Positions 31,301-41,854 of a stretch of DNA of 64,000 bases are shown here, in pieces. Below the pieces are notes generated by a model, which saw only the letters and a program-made list of their open reading frames with translations, was not told the origin of the DNA and did not search any database. The first letter of the stretch is position 1, and each line of letters opens with the position of its first letter. A program made the translations under genes and the position numbers. Source of the DNA: Takakia lepidozioides (lineage: Eukaryota; Streptophyta; Takakiopsida; Takakiales; Takakiaceae); the NCBI GenBank assembly GCA_030704615.1, contig CM060731.1, forward strand, positions 41,910,001 to 41,974,000, written 5' to 3'.

Positions 31301-33315
31301 ACGGGTTCTGGTGGTCACCAGATAGCCGACTAATAGCGTTTGCAGAAGTGGATGCAACTGGGATCCCAGCATTTCGGATAATGCACCAGGGTAAGTCAAC
31401 AGTGAGAGGTGACGCAGAGGAAGATCATGCCTACCCCTTTGCTGGAAACGCAAATGTCAAGGTGCGAGTGGGCATAGTTCCAGCTGCTGGGGGGGCTACC
31501 ACATGGATGGATCTCCAAGTTGGGGTATGGGGGAAGGAGCATGAAGACGAAGAGTACTTGGCACGTGTAACATGGCTGCCCGACAACTCTCTGACTGCCC
31601 AGGTCCAGAACCGGGCACAGACGAAACTGAAGCTCTTGAAGTTTGATCCACTCACAGGAAAGAGAGTTCTGCTGTTGACTGAGGAAAGTGATGTATGGGT
31701 GAATTTGCATGACTGTTTCACACCCCTGCATAGGGGGCTGGGCCGCGTTCAAGGGGGTTTCATATGGGCAAGTGAGCGAACGGGTTTTCGCCACCTATAT
31801 CTTTATGATGGAAGTGGGAATCTCCTTGGGGCTCTCACCCAGGGTAGCTGGGTTGTAGAGCAGGTAGCAGGGGTAGATGAAAATGCTGGCATTGTCTATT
31901 TCACAGCAACATTGGACAGCCCACTGGAGACTCATCTCTATAGCACCAGCTTGTTTCCTGATTTCAACTACTTATTGGCAAAGCCCAAGAGATTGACACA
32001 AGGGGAGGGCCGCCACATTGTGGTTCTAGATCACCAAATGAAAAGATTTGTGGACATGCATGACTCTCTAGACACCCCACCCAGAGTATTGCTATGCGCT
32101 CTAGAAAGTGGGAGACTGCTGGTCTCGATCTATGAGCAACCGGCACCCACACCACGTGCACGGAAGTTGCAACTTGCATCTCCAGAACTCGTGAAAATAT
32201 CTGCAAAAGATGGAACCCTGCTGCATGGGGCTGTATATAAGCCAGATGCCAAGCAGTTTGGCCTACCACCCTACAGGGCCGTAGTGAGTGTGTACGGAGG
32301 CCCCAATGTGCAAACAGTGTGCAACTCATGGGTGAACACAGTCGACATGCGTGCTCAATACCTCAGGAGCCGTGGCATCCTTGTATGGAAGGTCAGTTCT
32401 CTTTGTCAATCTAAAACCAGAAGTAGAGACACAGAGCTAGTGATTAGGGAGTTACTCAATACAATCAGGTCTGTGGATTTTCTTATAAATGTAAATGGTC
32501 GAATCAGCACCTCAATCTGGTTCTTACATGCAAGAGAATGTACTCATAAGATGCTGTTTGCCATAGCCTAGTGGCCATTGACCTACGCTCAGTTTGAGCG
32601 GAACACAAAGGGACAGCACCTTTGTCAGGTGCTGACGCCAGTAGTAAGATTTACCTTGGAAATAAAAATTGATCCTGGTTTTCCAGATATCCTCTAGAAA
32701 CCCCTTTACACAAGCATGAACCTGCTCTGTGTGGTTTGCCCAATAACTAGGCCCCAAAAAGGGCCTGGGCTTTTGGCTCAGCCTTGAGACTTCCACAGTT
32801 GGTAAACAGAGGTACAAGCACAATTCCCTTCATAGATTTGAACAGAGCGTCTCTCCAGTGAGAGAGCTCGGACAATAAATCAGAAAATGAATATTGTCTT
32901 CAGGTTGCCCACACAACGGGCAATTTACTCTCCCTTTCCTCTCTGCTTCTGTTTGCTGTTCTAAGGTAGGCTTCCCGCCCTGAGTTAAATTTCAGTCTAG
33001 TGCTGAGAGTGGATAGACCCTTGAGGTCATCTATGATGTCCTCCCCCATGTCCCAGACTGGAAACAAAGTTCAGGGACGTTTTCTGCCTAACTTCATTTT
33101 CATCAGACATTTTCCTGGCAACAGTCATGGCTTTCGACACTACAGCCTCTATGTCAGATTTATCCAGCAGGGTCAAGACTTGTGGGCTAAAATTCAGATC
33201 TTTGAGAATCTCTTCTACTCTCTTCCGCCAGGGCTTAGCCTGTTTGACAGGGCGATCCTGTTTCCAAGATATAGAGTCGATTAACGTAGGAGATCTGATG
33301 TTGGACATATGCATG

Positions 33316-33353
<38 letters not shown>

Positions 33354-34118
33354 TGTCTTTCCTCGGGACAGTTGTGAATTTCCACAATGATCACTACCAA
33401 GGATTTTCTCAAGGTGAATGCAATCTAATAAAATTGGGATCCTCCTGCCAGCCATTAATTCAGCTTTGTCCTCAGTGTTAGGTGTTTCACTACCAAGGCA
33501 TGCTGCCTTTGAGTTGAGGAATAATGAGCTTTGCATATATGGTTGCCTGTGTATTGTGATGAGCAGCTTGACAACAGAGGGAGTGCACGGAGAGGCCTCA
33601 AGTTTGAGGGAGCTATCAAGCATAATATGGGCAAGGTGGATATCGAGGACCAAGAGACTGGCGTGCAATGGTTGGTGAGGCAGGGCCTAACTCTTCCAAA
33701 TCACGTAGGCATCTATGGCTGGAGCTATGGTGGTTATATGGCCGCTATGGCACTCGCTCGCTGCCCAGAGACTTTCCGGTGTGCAGTTGCTGGTGCACCA
33801 GTGACTGCGTGGGATGGCTATGACACCTACTACACTGAGAAATACATGGGAACTCCAATCAGCAATCCAGGGGGATTCGAGTTCAGCTCTGTGATGCACC
33901 ACGTACATCAAATTGCTGGGAAGCTTCTACTGGTGCATGGTATGATTGATGAGAATGTACACTTCCGGCACACAGCTCGCCTAATCAATGCACTTACTGC
34001 AAGTGCTAAGGAGTATGAGTTGCTAGTGTTTCCAGATGAGAGACACATGCCACGAGGGCTCCGGGATAGAATGTATATGGAGGAGCGGATATGTGATTTT
34101 CTAGATAGAAACTTATGA
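28319..34118 (+). CDS. Prolyl dipeptidyl peptidase (DPP IV/DPP8 family, S9B), five exons
   Basis: This serine peptidase removes Xaa-Pro dipeptides from peptide N-termini. Proposed exons are 28,319-28,780, 30,084-30,278, 30,890-30,919, 31,282-32,391 and 33,567-34,118, all with GT/AG edges and all phase 0, giving 782 residues. Exons 1-4 give a beta-propeller-like N-terminal half. It includes [30 protein letters not shown] and, across the exon 3-4 junction, IAQEEMERR with the Glu-Glu pair that in this family holds the substrate amino end (about residues 230-231). Exon 5 is the alpha/beta-hydrolase: GWSYGGY (Ser about 652), HGMIDEN (Asp about 727) and DERHMPR (His about 759), so the full triad is present. 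No signal peptide is seen, so it is probably cytosolic, like plant and DPP8/9 enzymes. An alternative start is 28,412 (MPSTDSQG). Length and order match the family, and the gene looks intact. Confidence 0.93.
32530..33300 (-). mobile_element. LINE C-terminal fragment in the last peptidase intron
   Basis: The minus strand carries a zinc-binding reverse-transcriptase tail: [18 protein letters not shown] at about 32,876-32,930 fits the C-x2-C, H and C pattern seen after plant LINE RT domains. The open stretch at 33,030-33,300 precedes it in element order with a helical, charged segment, and the frame 32,524-32,823 follows with [11 protein letters not shown]. Frames are broken and the RT palm is absent. 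It probably lies in the intron 32,392-33,566 without disturbing the coding exons. Confidence 0.6.
33318..33351 (+). repeat. (GA)n microsatellite in the intron
   Basis: About 16 GA units in intron 4 of the peptidase gene. Confidence 0.97.
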
Positions 34119-34562
34119 GTGCATAGTCTTCCCATTTGATCCTTCTTATTCAAGCAATAATCATTTGTTATCAGCAAGGATGCCAAATAACTCCATTGTC
34201 AGATTCATCTGTCTGCTTCAGATGCTGTTCTGGGCAAGTACTTGGATTTTGAACCTCAAAGCTCTCAGAGCATCATATAATAAACATTTTGGTCTTGTGA
34301 GTCATCTGAGCTTGGTCCTCACCAACACCTGTCTCTTGCTCTACCGCATGGCAGAGCTTCATCTGGAAGAGAACAGCCGCAACGCCAGTGCACTATGGAA
34401 AGATGCATACTTGCTTTTTGAGGGAGATCATTTCGCAGATACTTTCAGCACTGTGCATGCAATCCTTCAGCAGCAGCAGAGGTCCTTCATCAACTTCATT
34501 CTCCTGATCCCTAGAACAAAGCTAAATGCTTTGCAGTTTTGCCTTCAGTGAAATTAAAAAGG
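34119..34562. other. 3' flank of the peptidase gene
   Basis: It has an AATAATCAT and an AATAAACAT word, possible poly(A) signals. I see no other gene. Confidence 0.45.
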
Positions 34563-34635
34563 CACTCCTGGTGGGACTCGAACCCACAATCCCCTGATTA
34601 GAAGTCAGATGCCTTATTCATTAGGCCACAGGAGC
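34563..34635 (-). tRNA. tRNA-Arg (anticodon UCU)
   Basis: The minus strand gives a full 73-base cloverleaf. The acceptor stem is GCTCCTG/CAGGAGT with a G-T first pair, and G is the discriminator base. The D arm follows with A box TGGCCTAATGAAT. The anticodon arm CTGACTTCTAATCAG has TCT in the loop, and the T arm GTGGGTTCGAGTCCCAC has the B box GGTTCGAGTCC. CCA is not encoded, as usual in nuclear genes. UCU reads AGA/AGG arginine codons. No intron. It lies about 450 bp beyond the stop of the peptidase gene, on the opposite strand. Confidence 0.95.
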
Positions 34636-35029
34636 TGCCACTGCATAACTGCCGTTAAATTATTTATCTATCTTAAAATACCTAGGGCTACAGAGCTACT
34701 TCTAGAGCTTTCCAGAAGCAGCTCATAGTCTGGTGGAGTACTACTCGTCGAGGTATAAGGACTCAGCATCTAAGCAAGGGTATGGAAAGCATTTTACAGT
34801 AGAGGTTTAATTCGTTACTTTCAATGGCGCTAGCGGACGTTACATGGGGTGCATTCCTCAGCGAATTGCAATCTGCTGGTATGAGACCTGTATTGGTAGT
34901 GATTTGCAAGTGCAGTGGGATGGCCCAGCAATCAAAATTCCTCCACTCTTCACTCTTGCAAGATATGCGGTTACAAAAATAATTCCTTTCTTTTCATGGT
35001 GAGAATGTAACAGAGAGCTGATAATGAGG

Positions 35030-35800
35030 TGTGGGTCACAACAGCTGGATGCAGAGAATTACGCATGACCAGGTGCCATCCCCAGGTTGGTGTTTTGTAC
35101 TGGAAGATGCAAGATACCGTCTTGCTCGGTCCTTCGCTGCATTTGCGACTTGTTACAATGACTCAATCACCAATTTTGGCAAGCAGATAGGGGTGGACGG
35201 AAAGGTGATAACTACGTTAAATTTGGTTCCCAGTTTTCACTTCATGAATTTTCAGTATGATGATTCACAGCCAGATGAGTTTGTGCTGAACTTGCGCTGT
35301 GTGTCAGGACTGGGGCTTTTTGGTGTACCACAGGCTTCCATGGAGGGAGCCTGATGTTCCATTTCGGCTCCACGTGCTCTATGAAGATGAACACTTAGTA
35401 AGGGCTGCACCTTTGTGTCCTATTCTACCATCTTTTATTTGTATTTTTGTCTTGTTGGAGGATGCTTGTTTGGTTTTGTCTTATCTGTACATGTAAACCT
35501 GCAGTGTTCGGGAATGCCATTGGCTTTTTCTCTCATTTAGGGAGCACCCTTTCCCACTCTCTGTGTGAGGCAGGTAGCAGTCAACAAATCAGGCCTACAG
35601 GTGCTGCCTAGGGGTCTGTTTCAGCAGAGGATTGTCCTCACTCAGTTACAGTGGCGAACTGCAGCTCTAGTGAAGGACTATGTATTGTTGTGGGTTCTTG
35701 GCAGGAGTTCTTCTCTGCGCAAACTGACTGGCTGCGAAGTCTCAACTTACTGCTGACTTTGCTTCTGGAACATCTGCCAGCACAACAGGCAGGTTGGTCT
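35030..35800 (+). pseudogene. RluA-type RNA pseudouridine synthase, decayed copy with introns
   Basis: The plant members of this family turn uridine into pseudouridine in organelle or cytosolic RNA. Four exon-like pieces follow the family order: SWMQRITHDQ ending at 35,072; IGVDGKVITT from 35,187; DWGFLVYHRLPWREPDV...LYEDEHL at 35,308-35,397, with GTAAGG after it; and VAVNKSGLQVLPRGLFQQR...LTQLQWRT from 35,574. The usual NKPSGL has lost its Pro. Where the catalytic HRLGRGTSG with its Asp-bearing strand is expected, only VLGRSS-like text stands; downstream, AKSQLTADFASGT in another frame shows a frameshift. The ends are missing. It is a DNA-level relic, since introns remain. Confidence 0.75.
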
Positions 35801-36952
35801 CCATTCTTCTCGAAAGACTTTAGCTTTCAAAGTTTCTAATACTCTGTCAAGTGCCCCGAATTCTAAATCAGTTAGCCCTTCCTTGGATACCCCAGGAAAT
35901 CCTATATACCAGAACAACACTGCTATTGATCCCCGCGTATTAGGGTCAATCAAAAAGCTGTTTTGGCTTTTGAGGTTGTGCTGTTTCAGCAGTGTGGCTC
36001 ACCCTGTGAATAATGCTCTAGATTCACAAAACTCACCATCTTGGTAGTATGGATCCTGCTGATTATCGTGGTGCATCCACAAACGTGGTGACGACAGCCG
36101 CAGCAGGACATTTTCAGGCTTGAATTCGTATTCCTATGCACAATATCCACGAAGTGTATGTGTTGTATTATTGCAACATATGTGGCACTTGAAGTTGTGT
36201 AGGTGTACTGCAGTCAGAAGAGAGAGGGGAGGAGGATGACCTGTCTCTGGAGAGAGGTAGTAGCCCGAATGAGAATGGGAACAACACCTGCGGGCACTCC
36301 AACCAATTGCACTCAAAAAACAAGAGGACAAAGACTCTAAAATTAATCTGAAGAGGTGGAAATTTCCACCAGCACGCTCTCTTTTACTAGAAAAAGCTTG
36401 CAACACCACCAATTTTGGGGGTGATAATATTTGAGATTGAAGTGCGCCTAAGGCTCGTACCACAGAATAAAACTGCTTTAATTCACTTTTTGCACTGTAA
36501 CAACTCTGCTTCTATAACTCTTTGCAAAGGTCTCTTCAGGACCTCTTGCAGCCCAATGAGAAAACAACAATCCACACATCGCATGGAACTGTACATGAGA
36601 GCACACTATAGGATCAGAACCTCTGATAGGAGTGGCAAAAGTGCCAAGAAAGTTGCATCTTTCCCTTGATGTCGCCATGTTCGCCGCAGTTCACACTTCA
36701 GGGAAAACCAAAGGCATCGGTTGCCGAAGGAGGTTCACCAAAAGCGTTGCTTTAGATGACCAAAACGCCTCAGTTCTCTGCCCATTCAAGGGTTTCAAAC
36801 AATTGACACCCAAGCCAGGCACGCTTCAAGGCGCACCCGAGTTGCTTTCTTCCTTCATGAGCATTGGATGCAAACCTTGACTAAAGAGATCTTCGAATTT
36901 GCGGGGAACTTTTCTGGCGACTGCAATTTCACACAGGAGTCCGTATATGAGA
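35801..36952. other. No gene recognised between 35.8 and 36.95 kb
   Basis: Mixed sequence without supported domains. The right end is the 3' flank of the minus-strand gene that follows. Confidence 0.5.
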
Positions 36953-39040
36953 TCAATATGTGGATTTCCGACCCCTTTCGGGCAAACCCTCCATGATAAT
37001 CCGTTTTCGATACTCCATCGAGAACATATCAGCACTAAGGGGACTGGTCGGACTCCTGGGGCTCCCAGGAGTAGAACCCCTCCTTAGCTTTCTAGATGCT
37101 TCCATGGCTCGCCTAGATGCTTCTTTCTGTTGCACTGACCATCTGCCGGTTCTAAATTTATAAATGTGAGATAGAATCAAGAAGGCGAAGGACGTTGCTA
37201 GGATTGCAGGTATCCGCCCCACCAAAAGGAAAAGCAGTGCAACCAGTAAACACACTGCTGCCCAAGTCTCGTCCCCTTTGACTCGCTTAACCTCCTTCCT
37301 CTCTTCTACTGAGCTCGTTCTCACATTAGTAAGTGCCGATTGCCGGACGTTGATGGAAGCATCCCCCCTGTTCTCTGGCTGGGTCGTGCTCGTTCTCACA
37401 CGACTCAGCCCTGACTTACCAGGTCCCTCCCTCGTCCGTGCCAGGCTTTTTCCACCTTCAAGAGTTGGTCTTGTGTCCGATTTTCTACGGCGAAAACATT
37501 TCTGCTGCTTTGCAGAAGAATCCCGACCGGATGGTGAGGGTGCGGATGATGCAGTACCTGATTCACAATTCTCACTGGCTGCAGAAGCCCGTGAGAAGTA
37601 CTGGTCTCCATCCTGCGACAGGGGACTGGCAGGCGCACTGAAAGGGGGGTCTTCCAGCACTGCCTTCGGTGGGAAAGACTTCAAAAATTTCGACTTGAAA
37701 TTCAGACTGAGCTTGCTTCCACCGTGGGTTGGAGAGGAACTATCAATCGTGTACGAAGGCACCTCCATGCTTGGAGACGCCGGTGGAGTCGAACCATTCT
37801 CAGACGCAGGCGATGATGCCATAGCCTCCTGCAACGAAGGGGTCGGCATAACCGGAGAGGGAGGGGACGACTCGAAAGTCAGAACAGGAAAGACGAAGTT
37901 TGAGTTGTCGTGGCGGACGATCTCGATCTCCGACTTGCCAATAGAAGCCTCTGAACCAGAGACCAACTCAATTCTTCCTTCGCCTTCAGTTTTTCGCAAT
38001 CCAGATCCTACTAGAGTGAGACGCTTTGTTGAGAGCACAGCCAAGTAAGAATGCAACGGGTCTAGCAGATACTTGGCAATAGCAGAGAAGAGGCGCTTCG
38101 CATAAAAATTTCCCATACGCAATCTCCTGATAACGACACCAAAGGTCAATGCAGCTGTTACAGAACCTCCAAATTCTGCCATCTTGCCAACAAAGAATGC
38201 CCCAAGAGATACAAGCAATGCGACTGCCGACTTTGAGGCGTGCTTCCATCCCTTGTCCCGCACACTCATGGCCAGTCCTCTCCGCCTTCGGCTAGTCCTC
38301 ACACCCTTGACTGGAAGCTCTGGCCTTTGTATTCGGTTTAAAGTACCTGACTGACTATCTACAGTCTCCTCACTTCCTTCCCTTGAAACATCGGCACTGG
38401 CCAGCAAATCCTTGTCGAAAAAAACACAGTCACTCTTCATCCGGACATCATCGGACCTCGATTCCTCAGTTATCAGCTTGAGATCGCCGCTATCCACCTT
38501 GACAATCGCACTATCAAATGAGGTGGCTTTACCTCCTCCTTCAATACCCAATTTTCCTTCCATGAGTTCAATATCCTGGATCTTAACATCGCAGCCTGTT
38601 TTCCTTACATTGGAAAGTTCGGCTGCAGCCGCAGACTCGGAACCCAACAAAATCTTCTCCACCTTAGATGAGGAAGCAGAGGCCAGGGACACATTCGAAG
38701 CGGATAATTGGACTTTGAGAACAACAGGGGCCAGCTCCTGATCCGAGGTTTTGACCTTGCCGACAGTCGGGCCTCTAGCAGGGCTGGACAAGAATCTGAC
38801 GACGGAGACGGAGGTACCGGTTTTCTCAGCCACTGAAGTCCTTCTCGCTTCAAGCTCTGCAAATACTACAGCAAACTTCTCAAGCCCTTGAGAAGCATAA
38901 GGATTTGGCTTGGACTTCCCTCCCTTTCGACCACGGGCTCGACGTCGCAGCCGGGGCCACAGAGCCATGGAACTCGGTACAGGATCTGCCATAACACTCG
39001 AGTCTTCGCAGACTGGGGAGCCACTGCAACAAAATGCCAC
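36953..39040 (-). CDS. Plant membrane protein of unknown function, 695 residues
   Basis: One intronless open frame. The first 24 residues may not be used: MALWPRLRRRARGRKG (start 38,968) looks like the natural start because a basic motif followed by PNPYASQGLEKFAVVF opens the recognisable part. Two hydrophobic segments are evident, about residues 271-306 (ALLVSLGAFFVGKM, then a Gly/Ala-rich stretch) and 593-630 (VCLLVALLFLLVGRIPAIL). Between them lies a long Ser/Pro-rich, probably disordered region with basic patches. The C-terminus is conserved-looking: DMFSMEYRKRIIMEGLP. I believe related unnamed proteins exist in other land plants, but I cannot name the family. No catalytic motif is seen. 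The protein may be an organelle or endomembrane component; this is a guess. Confidence 0.75.
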   Translation of the reverse strand: MAFCCSGSPVCEDSSVMADPVPSSMALWPRLRRRARGRKGGKSKPNPYASQGLEKFAVVFAELEARRTSVAEKTGTSVSVVRFLSSPARGPTVGKVKTSDQELAPVVLKVQLSASNVSLASASSSKVEKILLGSESAAAAELSNVRKTGCDVKIQDIELMEGKLGIEGGGKATSFDSAIVKVDSGDLKLITEESRSDDVRMKSDCVFFDKDLLASADVSREGSEETVDSQSGTLNRIQRPELPVKGVRTSRRRRGLAMSVRDKGWKHASKSAVALLVSLGAFFVGKMAEFGGSVTAALTFGVVIRRLRMGNFYAKRLFSAIAKYLLDPLHSYLAVLSTKRLTLVGSGLRKTEGEGRIELVSGSEASIGKSEIEIVRHDNSNFVFPVLTFESSPPSPVMPTPSLQEAMASSPASENGSTPPASPSMEVPSYTIDSSSPTHGGSKLSLNFKSKFLKSFPPKAVLEDPPFSAPASPLSQDGDQYFSRASAASENCESGTASSAPSPSGRDSSAKQQKCFRRRKSDTRPTLEGGKSLARTREGPGKSGLSRVRTSTTQPENRGDASINVRQSALTNVRTSSVEERKEVKRVKGDETWAAVCLLVALLFLLVGRIPAILATSFAFLILSHIYKFRTGRWSVQQKEASRRAMEASRKLRRGSTPGSPRSPTSPLSADMFSMEYRKRIIMEGLPERGRKSTY

Positions 39041-39640
39041 CAGATGTATGCACTCCTCTCAAACCTCTTCGACCATAATCTCAAAATCGCAGCTTTTGAT
39101 CAGTACGCACTGCTCCCCCCTCACATTTAAAACACGACTACAATTACAACTACAACTACAGCATCATCGAGAACCCTGCTCTCCCGTCATTGGATGAGAA
39201 GCACATGGGGGAGAGGGAGGGGAACTTAGAGTGCAAATGCGGGATCCAACCACAACCAATTGACCACAGAGCACCGGGCTGACAGACTCGACCCACAAAG
39301 TATGAGAGTATCAACTATGAACCACCTCCTTCCTGGGTCTTCCATGACTGCCCAACTTCGCTGTGATCGAGTAAAGCCATTCCTGAAAAGAGCGTGAAGC
39401 AAAAGGCAAACAGAGAACAGTAAACTGGAGCTGCGCAGGCGTGTCTGAGGAAGACGAGCTCGTCCTCGCCTTCTATTTAGCCCCTCCACACCATCGCGCC
39501 CGCTGCGTTTACCGCACACCATTTTCGGATGAATGCGGTGACGATAACCACGACGACCGCCCAACAATGCGACGACCGGATGGATGACAACAACCCCATA
39601 CCTTGGATGAAACCACGGTAGCTTAGTCGGCACGCGTCAG
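39041..39640 (-). promoter_or_regulatory. Upstream region of the minus-strand membrane-protein gene
   Basis: It has a repeated ACTACAATTACAACTACAAC stretch (39,132-39,160) just before the start. There is no clear TATA box, so the call is by position only. Confidence 0.35.
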
Positions 39641-40200
39641 CGTTTACTTAGCCGCGAAAAGATTCTCCAGCTTTTTTCCTTTGTGTTTTTAGGGATCTTC
39701 CGGAGCAGAATTTCCCGACGCGGGGTCTTTTCGAGGGAAATTTCCCGCAAGGCATAGTATCGTAGAGGGGATTTCCCGCTAAGGCGGGGCCCATTTATTT
39801 CTCTTTCTGTTTTTGTGCTTCTTGTCCTTTCCCGAGAAATACGCTGGAAAGAAATAAGTTGGAAAATCTCTACGAAGGGGGAAGCAGTGATTTTCTTAAG
39901 AAATTTGGAAAACAGCAAGAGTGGCTACAGAGTTTTGCAAAAAATAGCCATGCATTCTGTTCATCTACTTAAATTCATCCACCTCTGTACTTCAATCCAT
40001 TTATATCATCCATATGTGGAGAATTCATCCATAATTTATTTTTTATTTGGAGAAATTTGGCGATTTCATCCATGAGAAAACAGGGAATTTACGAAAGAAT
40101 ATTCTATTTTAGTTTTTGAGGTCGAAATCTGGCGAAAATTCGCCACTAACAAAAACGGAAGTGCATTTGGGCTCCGATTTGGGAAAAATCTAAACCAGCC
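39641..40200. other. No gene recognised
   Basis: It contains recurring TTTCCCG words (GGGAAATTTCCCGC and similar), paired as inverse complements, and an ATTCATCCA repeat at about 39,970-40,075. No protein is supported. Confidence 0.45.
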
Positions 40201-40204
40201 AAAC

Positions 40205-40440
40205 TCAGTGCCTTTCTTTGGCAGATTGCATAGGATCTTCCCTTTCTCGGATGACATCTGAAATTGCCATTCCCATCCAGACCGTTGGGCAATTTCTGAA
40301 CTTCCAAGAGGCTCTACTCTGCATATGCTGCCCCGCTGGGGTTATTGAGTCTTTGGAACACTGCCTTCTTTTCTGTAGAGGGCCGTCATCCATCTGGCCC
40401 TTGGTATGGTCACTTTACAGGGTCTGGTCAGACCCCCATA
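40205..40440 (+). mobile_element. LINE zinc-binding RT tail, fragment
   Basis: In shifting frames the plus strand reads ESLEHCLLFCRGPSSIW and SLYRVWSDP, closely like the zinc-binding tail after LINE reverse transcriptase (compare QHCLLSCNLASRIWE in the LINE near 50.6 kb). Nothing of the RT palm is here. Confidence 0.6.
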
Positions 40441-40659
40441 AGGCAGGACCCCATAGCCCTCCTGCTTAATTACAACCAAACAACCAAGTCCAAGGTATCC
40501 ACATGCCCAATATTCAAGGCCCAATATTTGAGGCCCTCCGCCGGGCAACACGCTCCGGCAAATTTGGAAGGCTCGGTGCAAATGGACATTAAACAATGCT
40601 TCCTCCTCCTGTACAGAAATGCTTGTTTGTGTTTTCTATGATGTTACTATTGCAGCTAA

Positions 40660-40915
40660 GTTGGCCTGGCAAAACTATGTGCAGAAGCAGACAAAAAACC
40701 TGAACGAAGAGATTCCCTCCTCGCCTCCTTCAGAACATCTTGGGGAAGAGGATGAATCATTTGTTGCAGCATTGATTCGGACTCCTGTACATGGGCAAAC
40801 TCCATACCTGAACTCTGGAAACACCAATGGAGCACCGTCTTCGGCCTCCCCTGATTTGAACTCCTCAGCAGATATTAACTGGAAGCACAAAAGGAGGGGT
40901 CTATATCTAAGTTGA
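40660..40915 (+). other. Possible terminal exon, function unknown
   Basis: A pyrimidine-rich stretch and the GCAG at about 40,652-40,655 precede an open frame to a TGA at 40,915: AKLAWQNYVQKQTKNLNEE, a Ser/Pro-rich middle and SSADINWKHKRRGLYLS at the end. The composition is protein-like rather than repeat-like, but no family is recognised. It may be a terminal exon, or a captured exon next to the LINE fragment. Confidence 0.35.
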
Positions 40916-41284
40916 TCTTCCTCAGATAGACATCTTCCGAGTTTCGCTCCTTGGCCGTTCCTGTGCTCTTACTGTTCGTCGTTCCATCCAGTCCCCTCTG
41001 CACTAGGGCACCTCTCTCTAATAGAGGTTTTCATTGCTATGAACTAATCCCATATTAGCTCTATGCACTATGGGCAAATCTTGCAACCAATAATAGATGG
41101 GTCTACTAGGACTGCATGCTTGTTGGAATCTCCAACACGGTCCCGTGTTAAGCCTCATGGCAAATATGTAGAGCAGTTTCATTCGGGCCTGATTCTAGAG
41201 TGGTCCAGGAATTAGTGTGGCCAGGAATTAGAGTGGGACGCTTATGTAGGAAGGCCTGAATTAAGGAATGAGACGAGGGGGTCA

Positions 41285-41480
41285 AAAAAAGAAGGGAGGA
41301 ATTGGCTAAATTTAGAATAGGGAGTCTTGTAGGTAATTGACATGTGTGAGGGCCTTCTAGAAGGGTCCCACCGCCCTCAAAGGGTATATAAGGCCTCTTA
41401 CTACCTACTAACTTACTACCTACTAAATTAGTAAATAATGGGCTCGCAAAGGCAGGCCCCCCCAAAAAAAACAGCAAACA
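41285..41480 (+). repeat. LTR-like dispersed repeat (inverse copy at 21.4 kb)
   Basis: GACATGTGTGAGGGCCTTCT, AGAAGGGTCCCACCGCCCTC, a GGGTATATAAGGCC box, then tandem TTACTACCTACTAA words and a CCCCCCC run. The same order occurs inverted at 21,425-21,640. It is probably a promoter-bearing LTR end. Confidence 0.65.
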
Positions 41481-41623
41481 TGAATCAATTACTTAATAGA
41501 ATTAAGTGAATATGTACTGTATAACAGGGTTTAATTTTTTCCTTTTTAATAAATTTCCAGGGCCTCTCATCCCTTTTGGTATTTGTTTTTTCTTAAAACG
41601 CTGGGGGAAAGTCAGTATCCCAC

Positions 41624-41752
41624 GGTATTTCTGCCGCCTTTCTCAAAAGGCGGAAGTAGCTCGGGCCATTGACTTGGCCGCCACTAAATATGGCTCTCTT
41701 CCACACCTGGCCCGCCAGTTTAGTGAACTTTCTAAACTGGCGGCCAGTGTGG
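41624..41752. other. Cluster of inverted repeats (hairpins)
   Basis: CCGCCTTT...AAAGGCGG makes an 8-bp perfect stem at about 41,634-41,654. A larger one, 41,701-41,752, pairs CCACAC[C]TGGCC[C]GCCAGTTTAG with CTAAACTGGCGGCCAGTGTGG around an 8-base loop: 21 paired bases with two bulged C. A third GCCGCCA/TGGCGGC combination links them. The stems are strong enough to form in RNA. Confidence 0.75.
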
Positions 41753-41854
41753 ACGTCCTTCACGCGAGGACCGTAACTCCATCGACCTGGAATGGCGGGA
41801 TGCAAAGTCGGACACCAATCCAATTATCCACGCCACGCAGTTATTGTACTTAGT

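Noticed and set aside
33027-33668. A 213-codon minus-strand frame crossing into the last peptidase exon
   Set aside because: Only its 33,030-33,300 part resembles a LINE fragment; the rest is antisense to the intron and catalytic exon and includes the GA repeat.
37278-38048. A 256-codon plus-strand frame opposite the membrane-protein gene
   Set aside because: It is a shadow of the Ser-rich minus-strand coding sequence and has no domain.
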